From assembly GCA_019745975.1 (NCBI GenBank), contig JAIESQ010000035.1, forward strand, positions 1 to 64,000: a stretch of 64,000 nucleotides of DNA. The letters are read 5' to 3'. Below are positions 9,519-19,765 of this stretch, in pieces. Position 1 is the first letter of the stretch. Each line of letters opens with the position of its first letter. The DNA is from Pirellulales bacterium (lineage in GTDB: Bacteria > Planctomycetota > Planctomycetia > Pirellulales > JAEUIK01). The notes under the pieces were generated by a model. That model was given only the letters and a program-made list of their open reading frames with translations, was not told the origin of the DNA and ran no database searches. The translations under genes were made by a program, and so were the position numbers.

Positions 9519-10901
9519 TCAGCGTGTTTTCGTCGGCAAGTCGCGGTACGGCTTCTGGGCGGTGTAACAATCCAACCGCGACTGGAAGGCAGCCCGGTCC
9601 TCTGCGGGGATCATTTCCTGTGCCTTCGTCTGCCAATGCACGGCATCCTCGAAGTTGCCAACTTCGGCGTTGGCCGCCGCCAACGCCATTAAACACGGCG
9701 GTTGCTTCCAATCGGTCAACAGGCATGCTTGGCGTGCGGCCTCCAGGGCACGCTGGCCATCGCGATACTTGTCGACCGGACAAGTCGCCCAGATCAGTGC
9801 TAGCTGATAGTGGGCTAGCGCGTGGCGCGGCTCGAGGCGAACGATTTCCGCCAAATCACGCAGCGCCTTGTCGTAACGCTCGAGCTTGAGATAAACCGCC
9901 GCCCGCGCAAGATAGGCCTCGGTGTTTACGATGTCGCGCTCCAGGATTGCCGAAAAATCGGCCAGCGCCTTGTTGTGATCCTGCGCCTGCCCGTAGGCCA
10001 GGCCGCGGAGGTAGAGGACTCGCGTGTCGCCGGGGCGTTGCTTGAGAATATCGCTCAGGTCGGCGATTCCCTCGGCCGTTCTTTTGGCGAGCAGCCGCAA
10101 TTCGGCGCGGGCCCGGAGGATTTCAGGATTGCCGGGATTGCGTGCCAACAATTTACTGAAGTCTTCGGCGGCACGATCAAACTCGCCGGACAACGCCAAG
10201 AGCTTCGCGCGTTCGAGCAACGCTATTAAGTCGTCGGGCTCTAGCGCGATCACCGCGCCGAGATCGTCGATTGCGCGCTGCGCATTGCCGGACGCCAACC
10301 AGGCGTCGCTGCGCCGCCGGTAAGCGTCGAGAAACTGCGGATTGACTCGCAGCGCCTCGGTGAAAGCCTCGAGGGCAGGCTCAACTTCGCGTCTCGCCAT
10401 CAGCAACACGCCGCGCTGGCAATGCAGTTCGGGATCGCGCGGCGTCAAGTGCAATGCTGCGTTGACATCGGCCAGGGCGCCGTCGAAATCCCCCTCCCAT
10501 TGCCGCGCCAGGCAGCGCAGTTTGTGCTTCCAGGCCGTGGGCTGCGCCTTGATTTCGGCGCCAAAAAACTCGTTCGCCGCGTTGATCGCCACGACGTCGA
10601 TCGCCAGCACCTCAACTTCGTTGGCAGGCGACTTGACGCGCAGCCATTTCCCCTCGCGCTCAATGACTGCGGCGGGCCACAACAACGCATTGCTCGGAAG
10701 GTTCTTCTCTTGGCCGGCCTCAAGTACGTGCACCGTTTCGCGGCACGGCAAAACCTGGTCACCAACGATCGCCGACTTGGGTACTTTCGCTTGTGGCCCG
10801 GTTGAAGCGTCGGATTGAGGATCTGCCGCGCGGAGCGGCGTTGTTAGTACTAACAGCGCCACCGTGCAGAGCAACGCCTTAAAGTGTGGTTGGCGTGCCA
10901 T
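9519..10901 (-). CDS. Secreted tetratricopeptide-repeat protein
   Basis: N-terminal signal peptide (KALLCTVALLVLTTPLRA); successive TPR-like repeats (ALADVNAALHLTPRDPELHCQRGVLL...). Confidence 0.85.
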   Translation of the reverse strand: MARQPHFKALLCTVALLVLTTPLRAADPQSDASTGPQAKVPKSAIVGDQVLPCRETVHVLEAGQEKNLPSNALLWPAAVIEREGKWLRVKSPANEVEVLAIDVVAINAANEFFGAEIKAQPTAWKHKLRCLARQWEGDFDGALADVNAALHLTPRDPELHCQRGVLLMARREVEPALEAFTEALRVNPQFLDAYRRRSDAWLASGNAQRAIDDLGAVIALEPDDLIALLERAKLLALSGEFDRAAEDFSKLLARNPGNPEILRARAELRLLAKRTAEGIADLSDILKQRPGDTRVLYLRGLAYGQAQDHNKALADFSAILERDIVNTEAYLARAAVYLKLERYDKALRDLAEIVRLEPRHALAHYQLALIWATCPVDKYRDGQRALEAARQACLLTDWKQPPCLMALAAANAEVGNFEDAVHWQTKAQEMIPAEDRAAFQSRLDCYTAQKPYRDLPTKTR

Positions 10902-10971
10902 GAAAGGTCCCTCGGTACAGCGTGTTCGTGGCGTCGCGGCTTGCGGCGCATAGGACAGTTTCTGCTCGCGA

Positions 10972-13959
10972 CTACGCGTCTCGTTCGCCCCGCGGTCGAT
11001 GGTCGACTGTTTGTTCGTCTTGCACTCGGGAGAGCCAATGCGGACGTTTTACTGGAGGATGCGTGCCATTGGCACGACGCACGGGGCGCTGTAACTGGCC
11101 GGTCGTCATTTCGGCGGCGCTTTCGGCCAGTTGGCGGGCGATGGCGGCCGCCGACGTCCAGGACTGGCGAACCCGCGCCTCGGACTCGGTCTCTGGCGCC
11201 ACGCCGACGACAGCGCGGGGCACGGTGCGTCGCAGGTGTGGCGGAGGCACAGAAAGCTCGGTTTCGGCCGGCTTGGCGGCGTTTTCGGCCGGCTTACGAT
11301 TCCAGCTCATCCAGACCAAGAGCGCCGGCAACATGACCATCGACGTGAACAGGCAGCAGCTCACGCCGATCGATAACACGCGCCCCAGGCTTTGCAGTCC
11401 TTGATGGCTGGCGACCATTAACGCGCCGAAGCCGACGATCGTGGTGAGCGAATCGACCATCACGGCCACCGCAGTTGACGGGCTCATGCGATACCGCCCC
11501 GACTGTTCCCGATAGTCATGAATGATATGTACGCCGTAATCGACGCCGATGCCCAGGATCAAAGGTAGGGCGATCAAGTTCGCTGGATTGAGTGGAATGT
11601 CCAAAAGCCCCAACAGCCCGAACATCTGCAGCATGCCCAACCCCAGCGGCAGCGCCGCCAACAGAGCGTAGCGAATGCTGCGCAGGTCGAAGACGAGCAC
11701 CACGCTGATGACGATCAGGGCGTACAGCGCCGCCTGCTGGTAGCTTTCCTTCATCTCGAGCGATGCTTCGTGCGCTTGTAGCGGATTGCCCGTCACGCGC
11801 GAGTCGACCATGCGCACGTCATGCACGAAACGGGCCAGCGCTTGCATGTCCCAGATGTTCCCCTTGCCGTAGATTTTCAGCAGGTGCCGGCCGTGCTGAC
11901 CAACGAAGCGATGGACCAGGCTCGGCGGCAGGTCGGCAAGCTGCGGCGGTTCGGGATTGGCCATCGTCCGCAGCGCGTGCAGCCGGCTGAGCATGTCGCC
12001 CGCCATCTGCTGTTGAAAACCGGACAGTGCCCGATAGCAATCCGAGACGGCCAAGCGCCGCAATCGATCGCGGACCATCTCCAAATTGCGCACGGTGCGC
12101 GGCGAACGGCGGTTGCGCACCAGCTTGTCTTGCAATTGCGAGAGCACGCGCCCCAAGCTTTCAGGCCGATCAACGGGAATCAGCGGCGGCCGTTCGGGGA
12201 GCGTTGCCAACATGCTCCCCAGTCTGGCAATGATCGGCTGCTTGATCTCATCGGCCACAGGCAGCATCGACACGATCTCTTCAGTGCGCTCGACCGACGG
12301 CAGTTCGAGAAATCGCGCCTTGCGCTCGAGCAGTTCTTCGCGGCTATCGGCAATCGACAGCGCGTACCAGACACTTTGCTTCGTTTCCGCCAGCAGTTTG
12401 CGCTCCAGCGCCACACTCTCCAGCCCGTGCGCCTGCATGTTCAACAGGTTGTTGTCGTACCACAAGCGACCCAGACCCAGCGAAATCAGGCATGTGCCGA
12501 CGGTGGTGGCGATAAAGATCAGCCGCGGCGTTCGCATCAATGGTTCGATCCAGCGATGCACAGGCAGCGGATTCGGCATGACGTGCGCCCATGGGGTGCG
12601 GTCGACCAGATAAACGGCCGCCGGCAGCACCACCAATTGCGCGACCGCGCACAACAGCAAGCCTCCGCCGGCGATGATCCCCAGCTCGGCTACGCCCGTA
12701 AAATTCGTGAAGCCGGCGCAGAAGAAGGCCGCGGCCGTGGTGACGGCACCGGCAATGATCGCGGGGCTGATCGACCGCGATGTCTCGACCAGCGCCGAGC
12801 CGCAATCCATCCGCTTGTTGCGCAGCTCCATGTACCGCGAGACGTAGTGAATGCCGTAGTCGATGCCGATCCCGATCAGCGTGACGGTGAACGACACGCT
12901 GAGGATGTTCAGGTGGCCGACCGACAGCGTGACGTAGCCGAACGCCCAGGCCATGCCCAACAACAGCACCAGGTTGGCCAGCACGGCGTGCCGCAAACCG
13001 CCAAAGCCCGCCACGAACAGCAGCCCCACGCCGACGAACGAAATCACGCTGGCCCAGAGCATCGACGACTGGCTGGCGCGCATCTCGTCGTCTTCCATGA
13101 TCGGCAAGCCGGTGAGGCCGATTTTCACCTCGGGGTGTCGGACGCCGGCTTTGGCAATCAGCGCGCGCAGAGCGTCCGTCGCATCGCTCCGGCTAGTGAA
13201 GCTGTCCGACTTCTCGGCCAATCGCAGCAGCACGAAACCGAGTCGGCCTTCGTTGGTCAGCAAATACTCGGAACCCAACTCACTCAACGTGGCGACCGAC
13301 TCAGGCATGACTGGCCACGGCGACATGTACGCGGCGCGGCCTTCGAGTGCGTTGAACAAGCTGGCAGTCAGCCGTTCCAGCTCGCGCTCGGCTGGCGTGG
13401 ACTCGCCCCAGGCGGGATTTGGTTTGGCTAGCTCCGCTTCAAGCCGCCCGGCCAGCCCGGCTGACATGTAGCCCAAGCTCAGTGGAGACCAATTCCCTTT
13501 GAGCACTGGGCTCAAACCGGTCAGGAATCCCTCGACGCCGGCGAGTTCTTCGACCGGCAAGTAGTGCAAGCCTTTGGAGCGGATCGCCGAAAGATCGACT
13601 TCGTGCAACACGGCGTGGAAGAGCTGATCTTCGCGCGCCAACACCAGCGATAGCTCTTGCAGCACCGGCACGACCGCTTCGCGGCTAGCGCCTTCCACAA
13701 CGATGACCGCGTCGTCTTCGGCGCCGAACTCCTGGATGTAGTCGATCCAGAGCCGGTTATAGTCGCTCTTGGGGTTCAAGAGATCGAGCCGGCTCGTGCG
13801 GTAGCCGAGCCGCGTGGCCGTGAGCAACAGCGCGGCCAGTGCCAGGGCGATCGCGACCACGACCGTCGCCACCGGAAATCGCAACACCAGTCGCGTGATC
13901 GCGGCCATCGGCCGCGCAAGATATGAGCCCGTGGCCTGCGGCATCCCTTCCGCCGACAT
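10972..13959 (-). CDS. MMPL/RND family exporter (HpnN-like)
   Basis: 995 aa, duplicated TM blocks; IGIGIDYGIHYVSRY and ILGIGVDYGVHIIHDYR repeated signature. Confidence 0.85.
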   Translation of the reverse strand: MSAEGMPQATGSYLARPMAAITRLVLRFPVATVVVAIALALAALLLTATRLGYRTSRLDLLNPKSDYNRLWIDYIQEFGAEDDAVIVVEGASREAVVPVLQELSLVLAREDQLFHAVLHEVDLSAIRSKGLHYLPVEELAGVEGFLTGLSPVLKGNWSPLSLGYMSAGLAGRLEAELAKPNPAWGESTPAERELERLTASLFNALEGRAAYMSPWPVMPESVATLSELGSEYLLTNEGRLGFVLLRLAEKSDSFTSRSDATDALRALIAKAGVRHPEVKIGLTGLPIMEDDEMRASQSSMLWASVISFVGVGLLFVAGFGGLRHAVLANLVLLLGMAWAFGYVTLSVGHLNILSVSFTVTLIGIGIDYGIHYVSRYMELRNKRMDCGSALVETSRSISPAIIAGAVTTAAAFFCAGFTNFTGVAELGIIAGGGLLLCAVAQLVVLPAAVYLVDRTPWAHVMPNPLPVHRWIEPLMRTPRLIFIATTVGTCLISLGLGRLWYDNNLLNMQAHGLESVALERKLLAETKQSVWYALSIADSREELLERKARFLELPSVERTEEIVSMLPVADEIKQPIIARLGSMLATLPERPPLIPVDRPESLGRVLSQLQDKLVRNRRSPRTVRNLEMVRDRLRRLAVSDCYRALSGFQQQMAGDMLSRLHALRTMANPEPPQLADLPPSLVHRFVGQHGRHLLKIYGKGNIWDMQALARFVHDVRMVDSRVTGNPLQAHEASLEMKESYQQAALYALIVISVVLVFDLRSIRYALLAALPLGLGMLQMFGLLGLLDIPLNPANLIALPLILGIGVDYGVHIIHDYREQSGRYRMSPSTAVAVMVDSLTTIVGFGALMVASHQGLQSLGRVLSIGVSCCLFTSMVMLPALLVWMSWNRKPAENAAKPAETELSVPPPHLRRTVPRAVVGVAPETESEARVRQSWTSAAAIARQLAESAAEMTTGQLQRPVRRANGTHPPVKRPHWLSRVQDEQTVDHRPRGERDA

Positions 13960-14373
13960 GCAGTAACCTCAGTTGGATAACTATGTTGAGACCGCTGGCT
14001 GCCATGCCGCGGGCGGGGCATTCTATCCGCACTGGCAACGAGGCCACAAGACAAGTCCTGAGGGCTTGCCACGACCGCAACTCGCTTGCCTGTTGTGGCT
14101 TATGTCGATCGCCTGAGTCTCAAGGGGACCCCAGTCGCGACAATTGAGTCGGTAGGGAGTTGCAGAACTTCGGCGTGGAAGAAAACCACTGATGGCCGAT
14201 TTCCAAGATTCTGTGCCGTGCGGCGAACTAGCAACGGCTGGCGGCCGCAGCGTTTGGCATTGCACGCGAGCGGCCGGCCGAGGAATCGACTAGCATGTCA
14301 GCATGCGCGGTCACCTCGCGGCTGGCGGTGATTTCGGCGCCGCGATGCAATCTCCCGTCAAGAGGTACGTGCC

Positions 14374-14643
14374 ATGGATAAGTTCATTGACGTATTGACC
14401 GAGGACGCCGGGATCGCGCTGGGGGCGCTAGCCATCGTGTGCGTGACGCTCGTGTTTGTCGTGGCGATTGTCTCCATCCAATGGCGGTCACTGCGCAGGA
14501 TCGAGGAGCTTACGAAGCTCAAGCACTCGCTTTTGGATCGCGGACTGTCGCCCGAAGAGATCGCCTTGATCGTGGAGGCTGGAGGGCGGCGTGGGTTCCG
14601 GCATACCGCGGCACACCTGCATCGCGAGCTGGCGCGCTGTTGA
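14374..14643 (+). CDS. Small single-TM protein with C-terminal SHOCT-like helix
   Basis: ALGALAIVCVTLVFVVAIV TM; LLDRGLSPEEIALIVEAG. Confidence 0.6.
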   Translation: MDKFIDVLTEDAGIALGALAIVCVTLVFVVAIVSIQWRSLRRIEELTKLKHSLLDRGLSPEEIALIVEAGGRRGFRHTAAHLHRELARC

Positions 14644-14695
14644 ACCGTGACCCTGCGACGGTAGTCTCCTGTCCAAATTGCCGCGGCCCGCGGCT

Positions 14696-15550
14696 TCATA
14701 GCGACTCCAAGAACGCCAGCGTCAGGCGAAGCGTCGCTTCGGTCGCTTGCCAGTGCAACAGGTGCCCGGTCTCGGCGACCCGCACGTGCGTGACGCGCGA
14801 AAGCAACGCGCTGGCCATCGTGGCGTCGGTGTCGCTCAACATGCCTCCTAGCGCGGCATTACCCTGAAGTAACAGCACTGGGCATTTCACCCTTTCGGCC
14901 AGACGTTGCCAGGAGAAGCCGTCAAGCCATTGCCCCGCGACGAGCGGTGGCAACACCGCCGGGTCGAGATCCACGAGACAGCGGGCCATGAACCGCAGCG
15001 AGGCGGGGTCGCGCAAGCGACCGAGTTTCATCTTCGGCCCACCAGCCACGGATGCCAGCAGCACGTCGGCGAGCGCCGCCGCCAGAATATCAACGTCGGG
15101 CGTGCTAGCCTTGATCAAGTCGTAATAGGCCGTGAACATCGCTTGATAGGGCGTGTGGGCGATCTGGTCGCCTAGCGTATCGAGCGGCGGATCCTCGAGA
15201 ACGATCGCGCGCACCGCCAAGGGCAATTCGGCAGCCACGGCCAGCGCAACCATCGCGCCCAGCGAGTGTCCGAAAATTACCGCCGGCTCGCTGACGTTCT
15301 CGCGCACGAAATCGACCGCGTCGACGGCGTAGTCGACGACGCGATAACGTTCGGCGCGAGTCGACCGCCCGTGCCCTCGATGATCGACCGCCAGCAACTT
15401 CCAGCGCGTGGCCAGCGCGGGCACGAGCGGCACGAAGTCTTGCCAGCGCCTGGCAACGCCGTGCAACAGCACCAACGGTGGGCCGTGATCCGGCCCCACC
15501 GCGTAGGCGAGTTGGTGGTCACCGCGACGAAAGAATCGCTCCGTGAACAC
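14696..15550 (-). CDS. Alpha/beta hydrolase
   Basis: PLVLLHGVARRW, DHRGHGRS, IFGHSLGAMVAL (GxSxG), AETGHLLHW; start placed at a GTG near 15550 because the upstream part of the ORF lacks family features. Confidence 0.85.
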   Translation of the reverse strand: MFTERFFRRGDHQLAYAVGPDHGPPLVLLHGVARRWQDFVPLVPALATRWKLLAVDHRGHGRSTRAERYRVVDYAVDAVDFVRENVSEPAVIFGHSLGAMVALAVAAELPLAVRAIVLEDPPLDTLGDQIAHTPYQAMFTAYYDLIKASTPDVDILAAALADVLLASVAGGPKMKLGRLRDPASLRFMARCLVDLDPAVLPPLVAGQWLDGFSWQRLAERVKCPVLLLQGNAALGGMLSDTDATMASALLSRVTHVRVAETGHLLHWQATEATLRLTLAFLESL

Positions 15551-15570
15551 GACTGTTCCGTGGTTGGTGG

Positions 15571-15735
15571 CTAGTGGTTCGTGTTGCCAACGCTCAACAA
15601 ATAGGCGACCACGTCGGCCAGCTCGGCCGGTGTCTTGACCAGCCCTGCCGGCATGGCCGACAGCTCTTCGCGCTGCCGCTCGACGATATGCTTCGCGGGC
15701 ACTTCGACACTCCCCTGCGACGAGCATGCACTTCT
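15571..15735 (-). pseudogene. 3' remnant of a PVC-type heme-binding/cytochrome c protein
   Basis: Minus-strand frame ...GSVEVPAKHIVERQREELSAMPAGLVKTPAELADVVAYLLSVGNTNH* resembles the tail of that family; no intact upstream CDS. Confidence 0.55.
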
Positions 15736-15811
15736 TGCACGAAATCTCCACGAGCGGTTTCGCGCGACCGAGCGCAGTGCATTGAGCCTGTCACCTCGGG
15801 CAACGGACGCT

Positions 15812-17458
15812 TTACCCGGCAGCCGCGGCGATGCGCTCCGGTTCGTTGGCGTGCCACCAGGCGGCGGCTTCCTCGCGGCTCCAGCGGTCGGCGACCGACG
15901 TGGCCGCCAGCGATGCTTCAAAGCTGGCCGCGTCAGCGAAGCGCTCGTCTGGGTTCTTTGCCAACGCCTTGAGCACGACGGCTTCCAGATCAGGAGGCAC
16001 GTTCGGCACTAGTTCCGACGGCGGCCGAACCGGATCATGTGCGTGCGCGATCAGTACTTTGATCGGACGTTCGCCTGTGAATGGCGGCTGCCCTGTGAGC
16101 AGATAGTAGGCCACGGCCCCTAGTGAGTAAATGTCGCTACGCGCGTCCGGTTCGTGGCCACCGAGTGCCTGCTCCGGCGCCATGTATAGTGGCGAGCCCG
16201 CCAACCGAGGACTCGGCCCCCAAGGGCGTGCCTCCCCTTCGCCCATCAGTTCCACGACGCCGAAGTCCATCAGTTTCACCACATCGAATACACCGCCGCG
16301 CTCAGACGCAAAGAGATTGCCCGGCTTCAGGTCGCGGTGAATGAGACCCTGCGCGTGGGCTTCGCGCAGGGCGTCGCAAGCCTGACGCAACAGGTCGACG
16401 ACGCGCGGGGCCGGCAGCGGACCGTGCCGCTCGACGATCTCCTGGAGCGTCAATCCGGGGAGGAATTCCATCACGTAATAGAACATGCCGTCGTCGGTGC
16501 GGCCGTAGTCGAAGATTTCGACCGTGTTCCAATGCGAAAGGCGCGCGGTCGCCCGCACTTCGCGCTCGAAGCGCAGTTGCGCCTCGTTGTCGGCCGCGCG
16601 CCGTGGGTCGATCAGCTTGATCGCGCAGGGGCGCTTGAGTAGTTGGTGTTCGGCCAGGTAGACGTCGCCCATGCCCCCCGATCCCAGTAACTCGCGCAGG
16701 CGATACTGCCCGAGCTGTCGCGCCTCGAAGGCTTGCAGTCGCAGATTGTTGGTCACGTACGTGCCGTAGACCGCGACGACGGCCGACGTCAACAGCAGCA
16801 AGCCCGCCGCCGTCAGCAACTGGATCTGGCCGGCGGGCACTTGCGAAGCGCCCCACACTTGCACGCCCCAGAGCAGAATCGGCGCCAACGCGAGCGCCAC
16901 GAGTACCCGCGCGCCGCGTTGCCAAGGGTTGGGGATAAACATGCCATAAGTAAAGATCAGCCCGCACCAGGCCGCCGCGCTAATCGAAAGCGGATTGCGA
17001 TTCACTGGGTTGCCGCCATCGAGCGCCAAGAGCACCAGGGCAGGCATCCCAAAGACAGCGGCCTCGGCCAGTCGCAGCATTCGCCAACTTGGGAGCGCGG
17101 GGCGCCAAAGCACGTACGTCGCCAGCGCCGTGACGGGCACTAGCGCAATGTGCAACCAAGAGGCGTAGCCTTGTTTGCTGCTCATCCGCATCGAGCCGGT
17201 AATCAAAGCGTAGATGAGAAAGACCGTTGAACCACCAAGCACCAAGGGCGCGGCGACGCGGAGTCGCGCGCGCAATAAGAGTCGCGTTTGATCCGAAAGG
17301 CCCTTGCCCGCCCCGTCGACAACCGCCACTCGGCGACGGTGCCGCGCGGCTTCGGCGTCGTCGTGCGGAGGATTGAGCTGCGTCGCGACGTCGGGAGTCA
17401 GCGCTTCGGCCGCGAGCGGCGGTGCGGTCAATCGGGGCTGTCGCGAAATGGTGCTCAT
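15812..17458 (-). CDS. Transmembrane serine/threonine protein kinase
   Basis: LLGSGGMGDVYLAEH, AIKLI, LIHRDLKPGNLFA, KLMDFGVV, GSPLYMAPEQ; hydrophobic N-terminal half. Confidence 0.9.
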   Translation of the reverse strand: MSTISRQPRLTAPPLAAEALTPDVATQLNPPHDDAEAARHRRRVAVVDGAGKGLSDQTRLLLRARLRVAAPLVLGGSTVFLIYALITGSMRMSSKQGYASWLHIALVPVTALATYVLWRPALPSWRMLRLAEAAVFGMPALVLLALDGGNPVNRNPLSISAAAWCGLIFTYGMFIPNPWQRGARVLVALALAPILLWGVQVWGASQVPAGQIQLLTAAGLLLLTSAVVAVYGTYVTNNLRLQAFEARQLGQYRLRELLGSGGMGDVYLAEHQLLKRPCAIKLIDPRRAADNEAQLRFEREVRATARLSHWNTVEIFDYGRTDDGMFYYVMEFLPGLTLQEIVERHGPLPAPRVVDLLRQACDALREAHAQGLIHRDLKPGNLFASERGGVFDVVKLMDFGVVELMGEGEARPWGPSPRLAGSPLYMAPEQALGGHEPDARSDIYSLGAVAYYLLTGQPPFTGERPIKVLIAHAHDPVRPPSELVPNVPPDLEAVVLKALAKNPDERFADAASFEASLAATSVADRWSREEAAAWWHANEPERIAAAAG

Positions 17459-17642
17459 CGAGCGGCGCGAATCTTTCCAAGGGTCCCGCGCGGGCCATCG
17501 ACCCACGCTTTCCGCGCCGGTCAGGCCGGAACCATCATCATAGTCGGCTGCGCAGCGGCACCAAGCAAATTGAAGAATCTTAGCCGAGTGCACGCGCACG
17601 ATTGTTGTGACTACGAGCGACCTAGTACCACTTGAACGCCCG

Positions 17643-19673
17643 TTACGTCCGCTTGAACTGCCGGTCTAGTTCTTCCCGCGTGAAGACCAGCTCGGTCGGC
17701 CGGCCATGAGGGCAGTGGTGGGTATCCGGGAGCTGGCCGCGCATCTCAAGCAAGGCGTGGACTTCGTCGGTCGAAAGCCGATCCCCGGCCTTGACTGCGG
17801 CCTTGCAAGCGACCATGTGCAGCATTTCGTCCAACAGATCGCGGCGCTGGGGTTGGCGCGCGCCGGAGGCCAACTGCTCGACCAGCCCGCGCAAAATCTC
17901 GACGGGCCGCAGATTGGCGAGTATGGCCGGATAGCCGACGATCAGCAGCGTGCCGCCGCCGAACGGCTCAACCTGCACACCGAGCCGCGCTAGCAGTTCG
18001 CGATGTTCCAGGACCAGTGCCGCTTCGCTTGCGGCCAGATCGACCGGCTCGGGAACCAAGAGCGACTGCGTTTCGACCGCGGAGGCCAGCACTTTGTCGC
18101 GTAGCTGTTCGTACAACACGCGCTCGTGCAGGGCGTGCTGGTCGATGATTGCCATGCCGTCGGCGGTCTCAGCGATCAGATAGCGATTGTGCAGTTGCAG
18201 CGCCGGGCGATGCGCTAACGCGCCGTTTGCTTCGGCCGTGGTGACGGTCGCGGGGCCATCGACCCGGTACCCTTCTCGTTGATCGAGCTGCGCTATGCCG
18301 CCGCGTGTGCCTTCGCCGTTCGCACCAGGCACGACAGGCTCATGCTCGTCTTCATGCGGATCAACGGCAGACCAGGCGCGCGGCAAGTCGGCGATTGTCA
18401 AGGGAGCGTGATTTGGCGCCGGCGACGGAGTTTCGTCCGACGCGCGCGACCGATTCCAGCCCGCGACTTCGTCCTTCGCCCAGGCAACAAGCTCATCGCG
18501 GGCAATCGCGGCACCCGGATGTAGCAGGCCACGACCGGAAACAGCCGAAAACTCCAGCTCCGGCTGCCTCAGGGTGGCGGATGGTGCCGTTGCGACTGGT
18601 GCAACACGCCCAGCCGCGGACTCCATCGAGGCGTCTCCGCCTGCGCGCGCCGCATTGAGCTCGGTCGTCAGATCGGTGGTCAGAAACTTCGTCCGTAGCG
18701 TGCTCAACAACTGGCTGTAGAGTCGGCCGGCATCCTGGAAGCGGACTTCGAGCTTTGTTGGATGGACGTTGACGTCGACCATCTCGGCTGGCATCTCGAA
18801 TTGCAAACAGGAGATTGGGTAGCGACCAGTCAGCAATAAGCCGCGATACGCTTCTTGCAGCGCGTGTCCCAGCGCGCGGTCGCGGATGAAGCGACCGTTG
18901 AGAAACAGGTACTGCGAGCGAGCATTGCTGCGACTTTGACTAGGGTGGGCGACGTAACCCGACAGCCGCACAACGCCCCCGCCCGAATCGTCGCTACTTT
19001 CGACCCAAATCCAATGGCTGGCCAGTTCCTGCCCCAATAACCGCTCGATGCGCACCAGCCAAGGATCGACCGGCGGCAGGTCGAGCACTTCGCGATCGTT
19101 GTGACGCAACGTGAAATGAACGCGCGGGTGGGCCAGGGCCAGTCGCGTGAGCGCTTCGACCACGTGCCCGATCTCAGTTTGCGTCGAGCGCAGGAACTTT
19201 CGTCGCACCGGCGTGTTGTAGAACAGCTCCGCGACTTCGATCGTCGTGCCCGGCGAGCAGCCGCACGGCGCAACTTGGCCAATCGTTCCACCAGCCGCCG
19301 TGATCTCGGCGCCGGCCGCCGCAACGGGTGTACGGCTGCGCAAAATCAGCCGGCTGATCGAAGCGATCGAAGCCAGCGCCTCGCCGCGAAATCCCAACGT
19401 CGCCACGCGAAACAGATCGTCGGCGTCGTGTAGCTTGCTAGTGGCGTGGCTGGCCAGCGCCAGGGGCAGATCGACCTCGTCGATGCCGTGTCCATTGTCC
19501 GTAACGCGCACCAGTTCGACGCCACCGCGCACAACGGCGACGTCGACGCGCGTGGCGCCAGCATCAAGCGAGTTTTCGACGAGCTCCTTGATGACGCTCG
19601 CCGGGCGCTCGATGACCTCGCCGGCGGCAATCTGATTGACCACGGTGGCCGAAAGTTGACAAATGCGACCCAT
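17643..19673 (-). CDS. mutL: DNA mismatch repair protein MutL
   Basis: QIAAGEVIERPASVIKELVENSLDAG, DNGHGI, GFRGEALASI; C-terminal DQHALHERVLYE and CPHGRP. Confidence 0.97.
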   Translation of the reverse strand: MGRICQLSATVVNQIAAGEVIERPASVIKELVENSLDAGATRVDVAVVRGGVELVRVTDNGHGIDEVDLPLALASHATSKLHDADDLFRVATLGFRGEALASIASISRLILRSRTPVAAAGAEITAAGGTIGQVAPCGCSPGTTIEVAELFYNTPVRRKFLRSTQTEIGHVVEALTRLALAHPRVHFTLRHNDREVLDLPPVDPWLVRIERLLGQELASHWIWVESSDDSGGGVVRLSGYVAHPSQSRSNARSQYLFLNGRFIRDRALGHALQEAYRGLLLTGRYPISCLQFEMPAEMVDVNVHPTKLEVRFQDAGRLYSQLLSTLRTKFLTTDLTTELNAARAGGDASMESAAGRVAPVATAPSATLRQPELEFSAVSGRGLLHPGAAIARDELVAWAKDEVAGWNRSRASDETPSPAPNHAPLTIADLPRAWSAVDPHEDEHEPVVPGANGEGTRGGIAQLDQREGYRVDGPATVTTAEANGALAHRPALQLHNRYLIAETADGMAIIDQHALHERVLYEQLRDKVLASAVETQSLLVPEPVDLAASEAALVLEHRELLARLGVQVEPFGGGTLLIVGYPAILANLRPVEILRGLVEQLASGARQPQRRDLLDEMLHMVACKAAVKAGDRLSTDEVHALLEMRGQLPDTHHCPHGRPTELVFTREELDRQFKRT

Positions 19674-19765
19674 CGCAAATCCATTCGCACCGAAGTATCG
19701 AACGACACGCCCCGGCAACCCCAGCCACTGTCATCGACCCCGATCAGACCAACCAGAACGATCTT

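Noticed and set aside
11821-13431. 536-aa plus-strand ORF opposite the MMPL exporter
   Set aside because: Antisense shadow ORF, rich in H/Q/R; the exporter frame has clear motifs.
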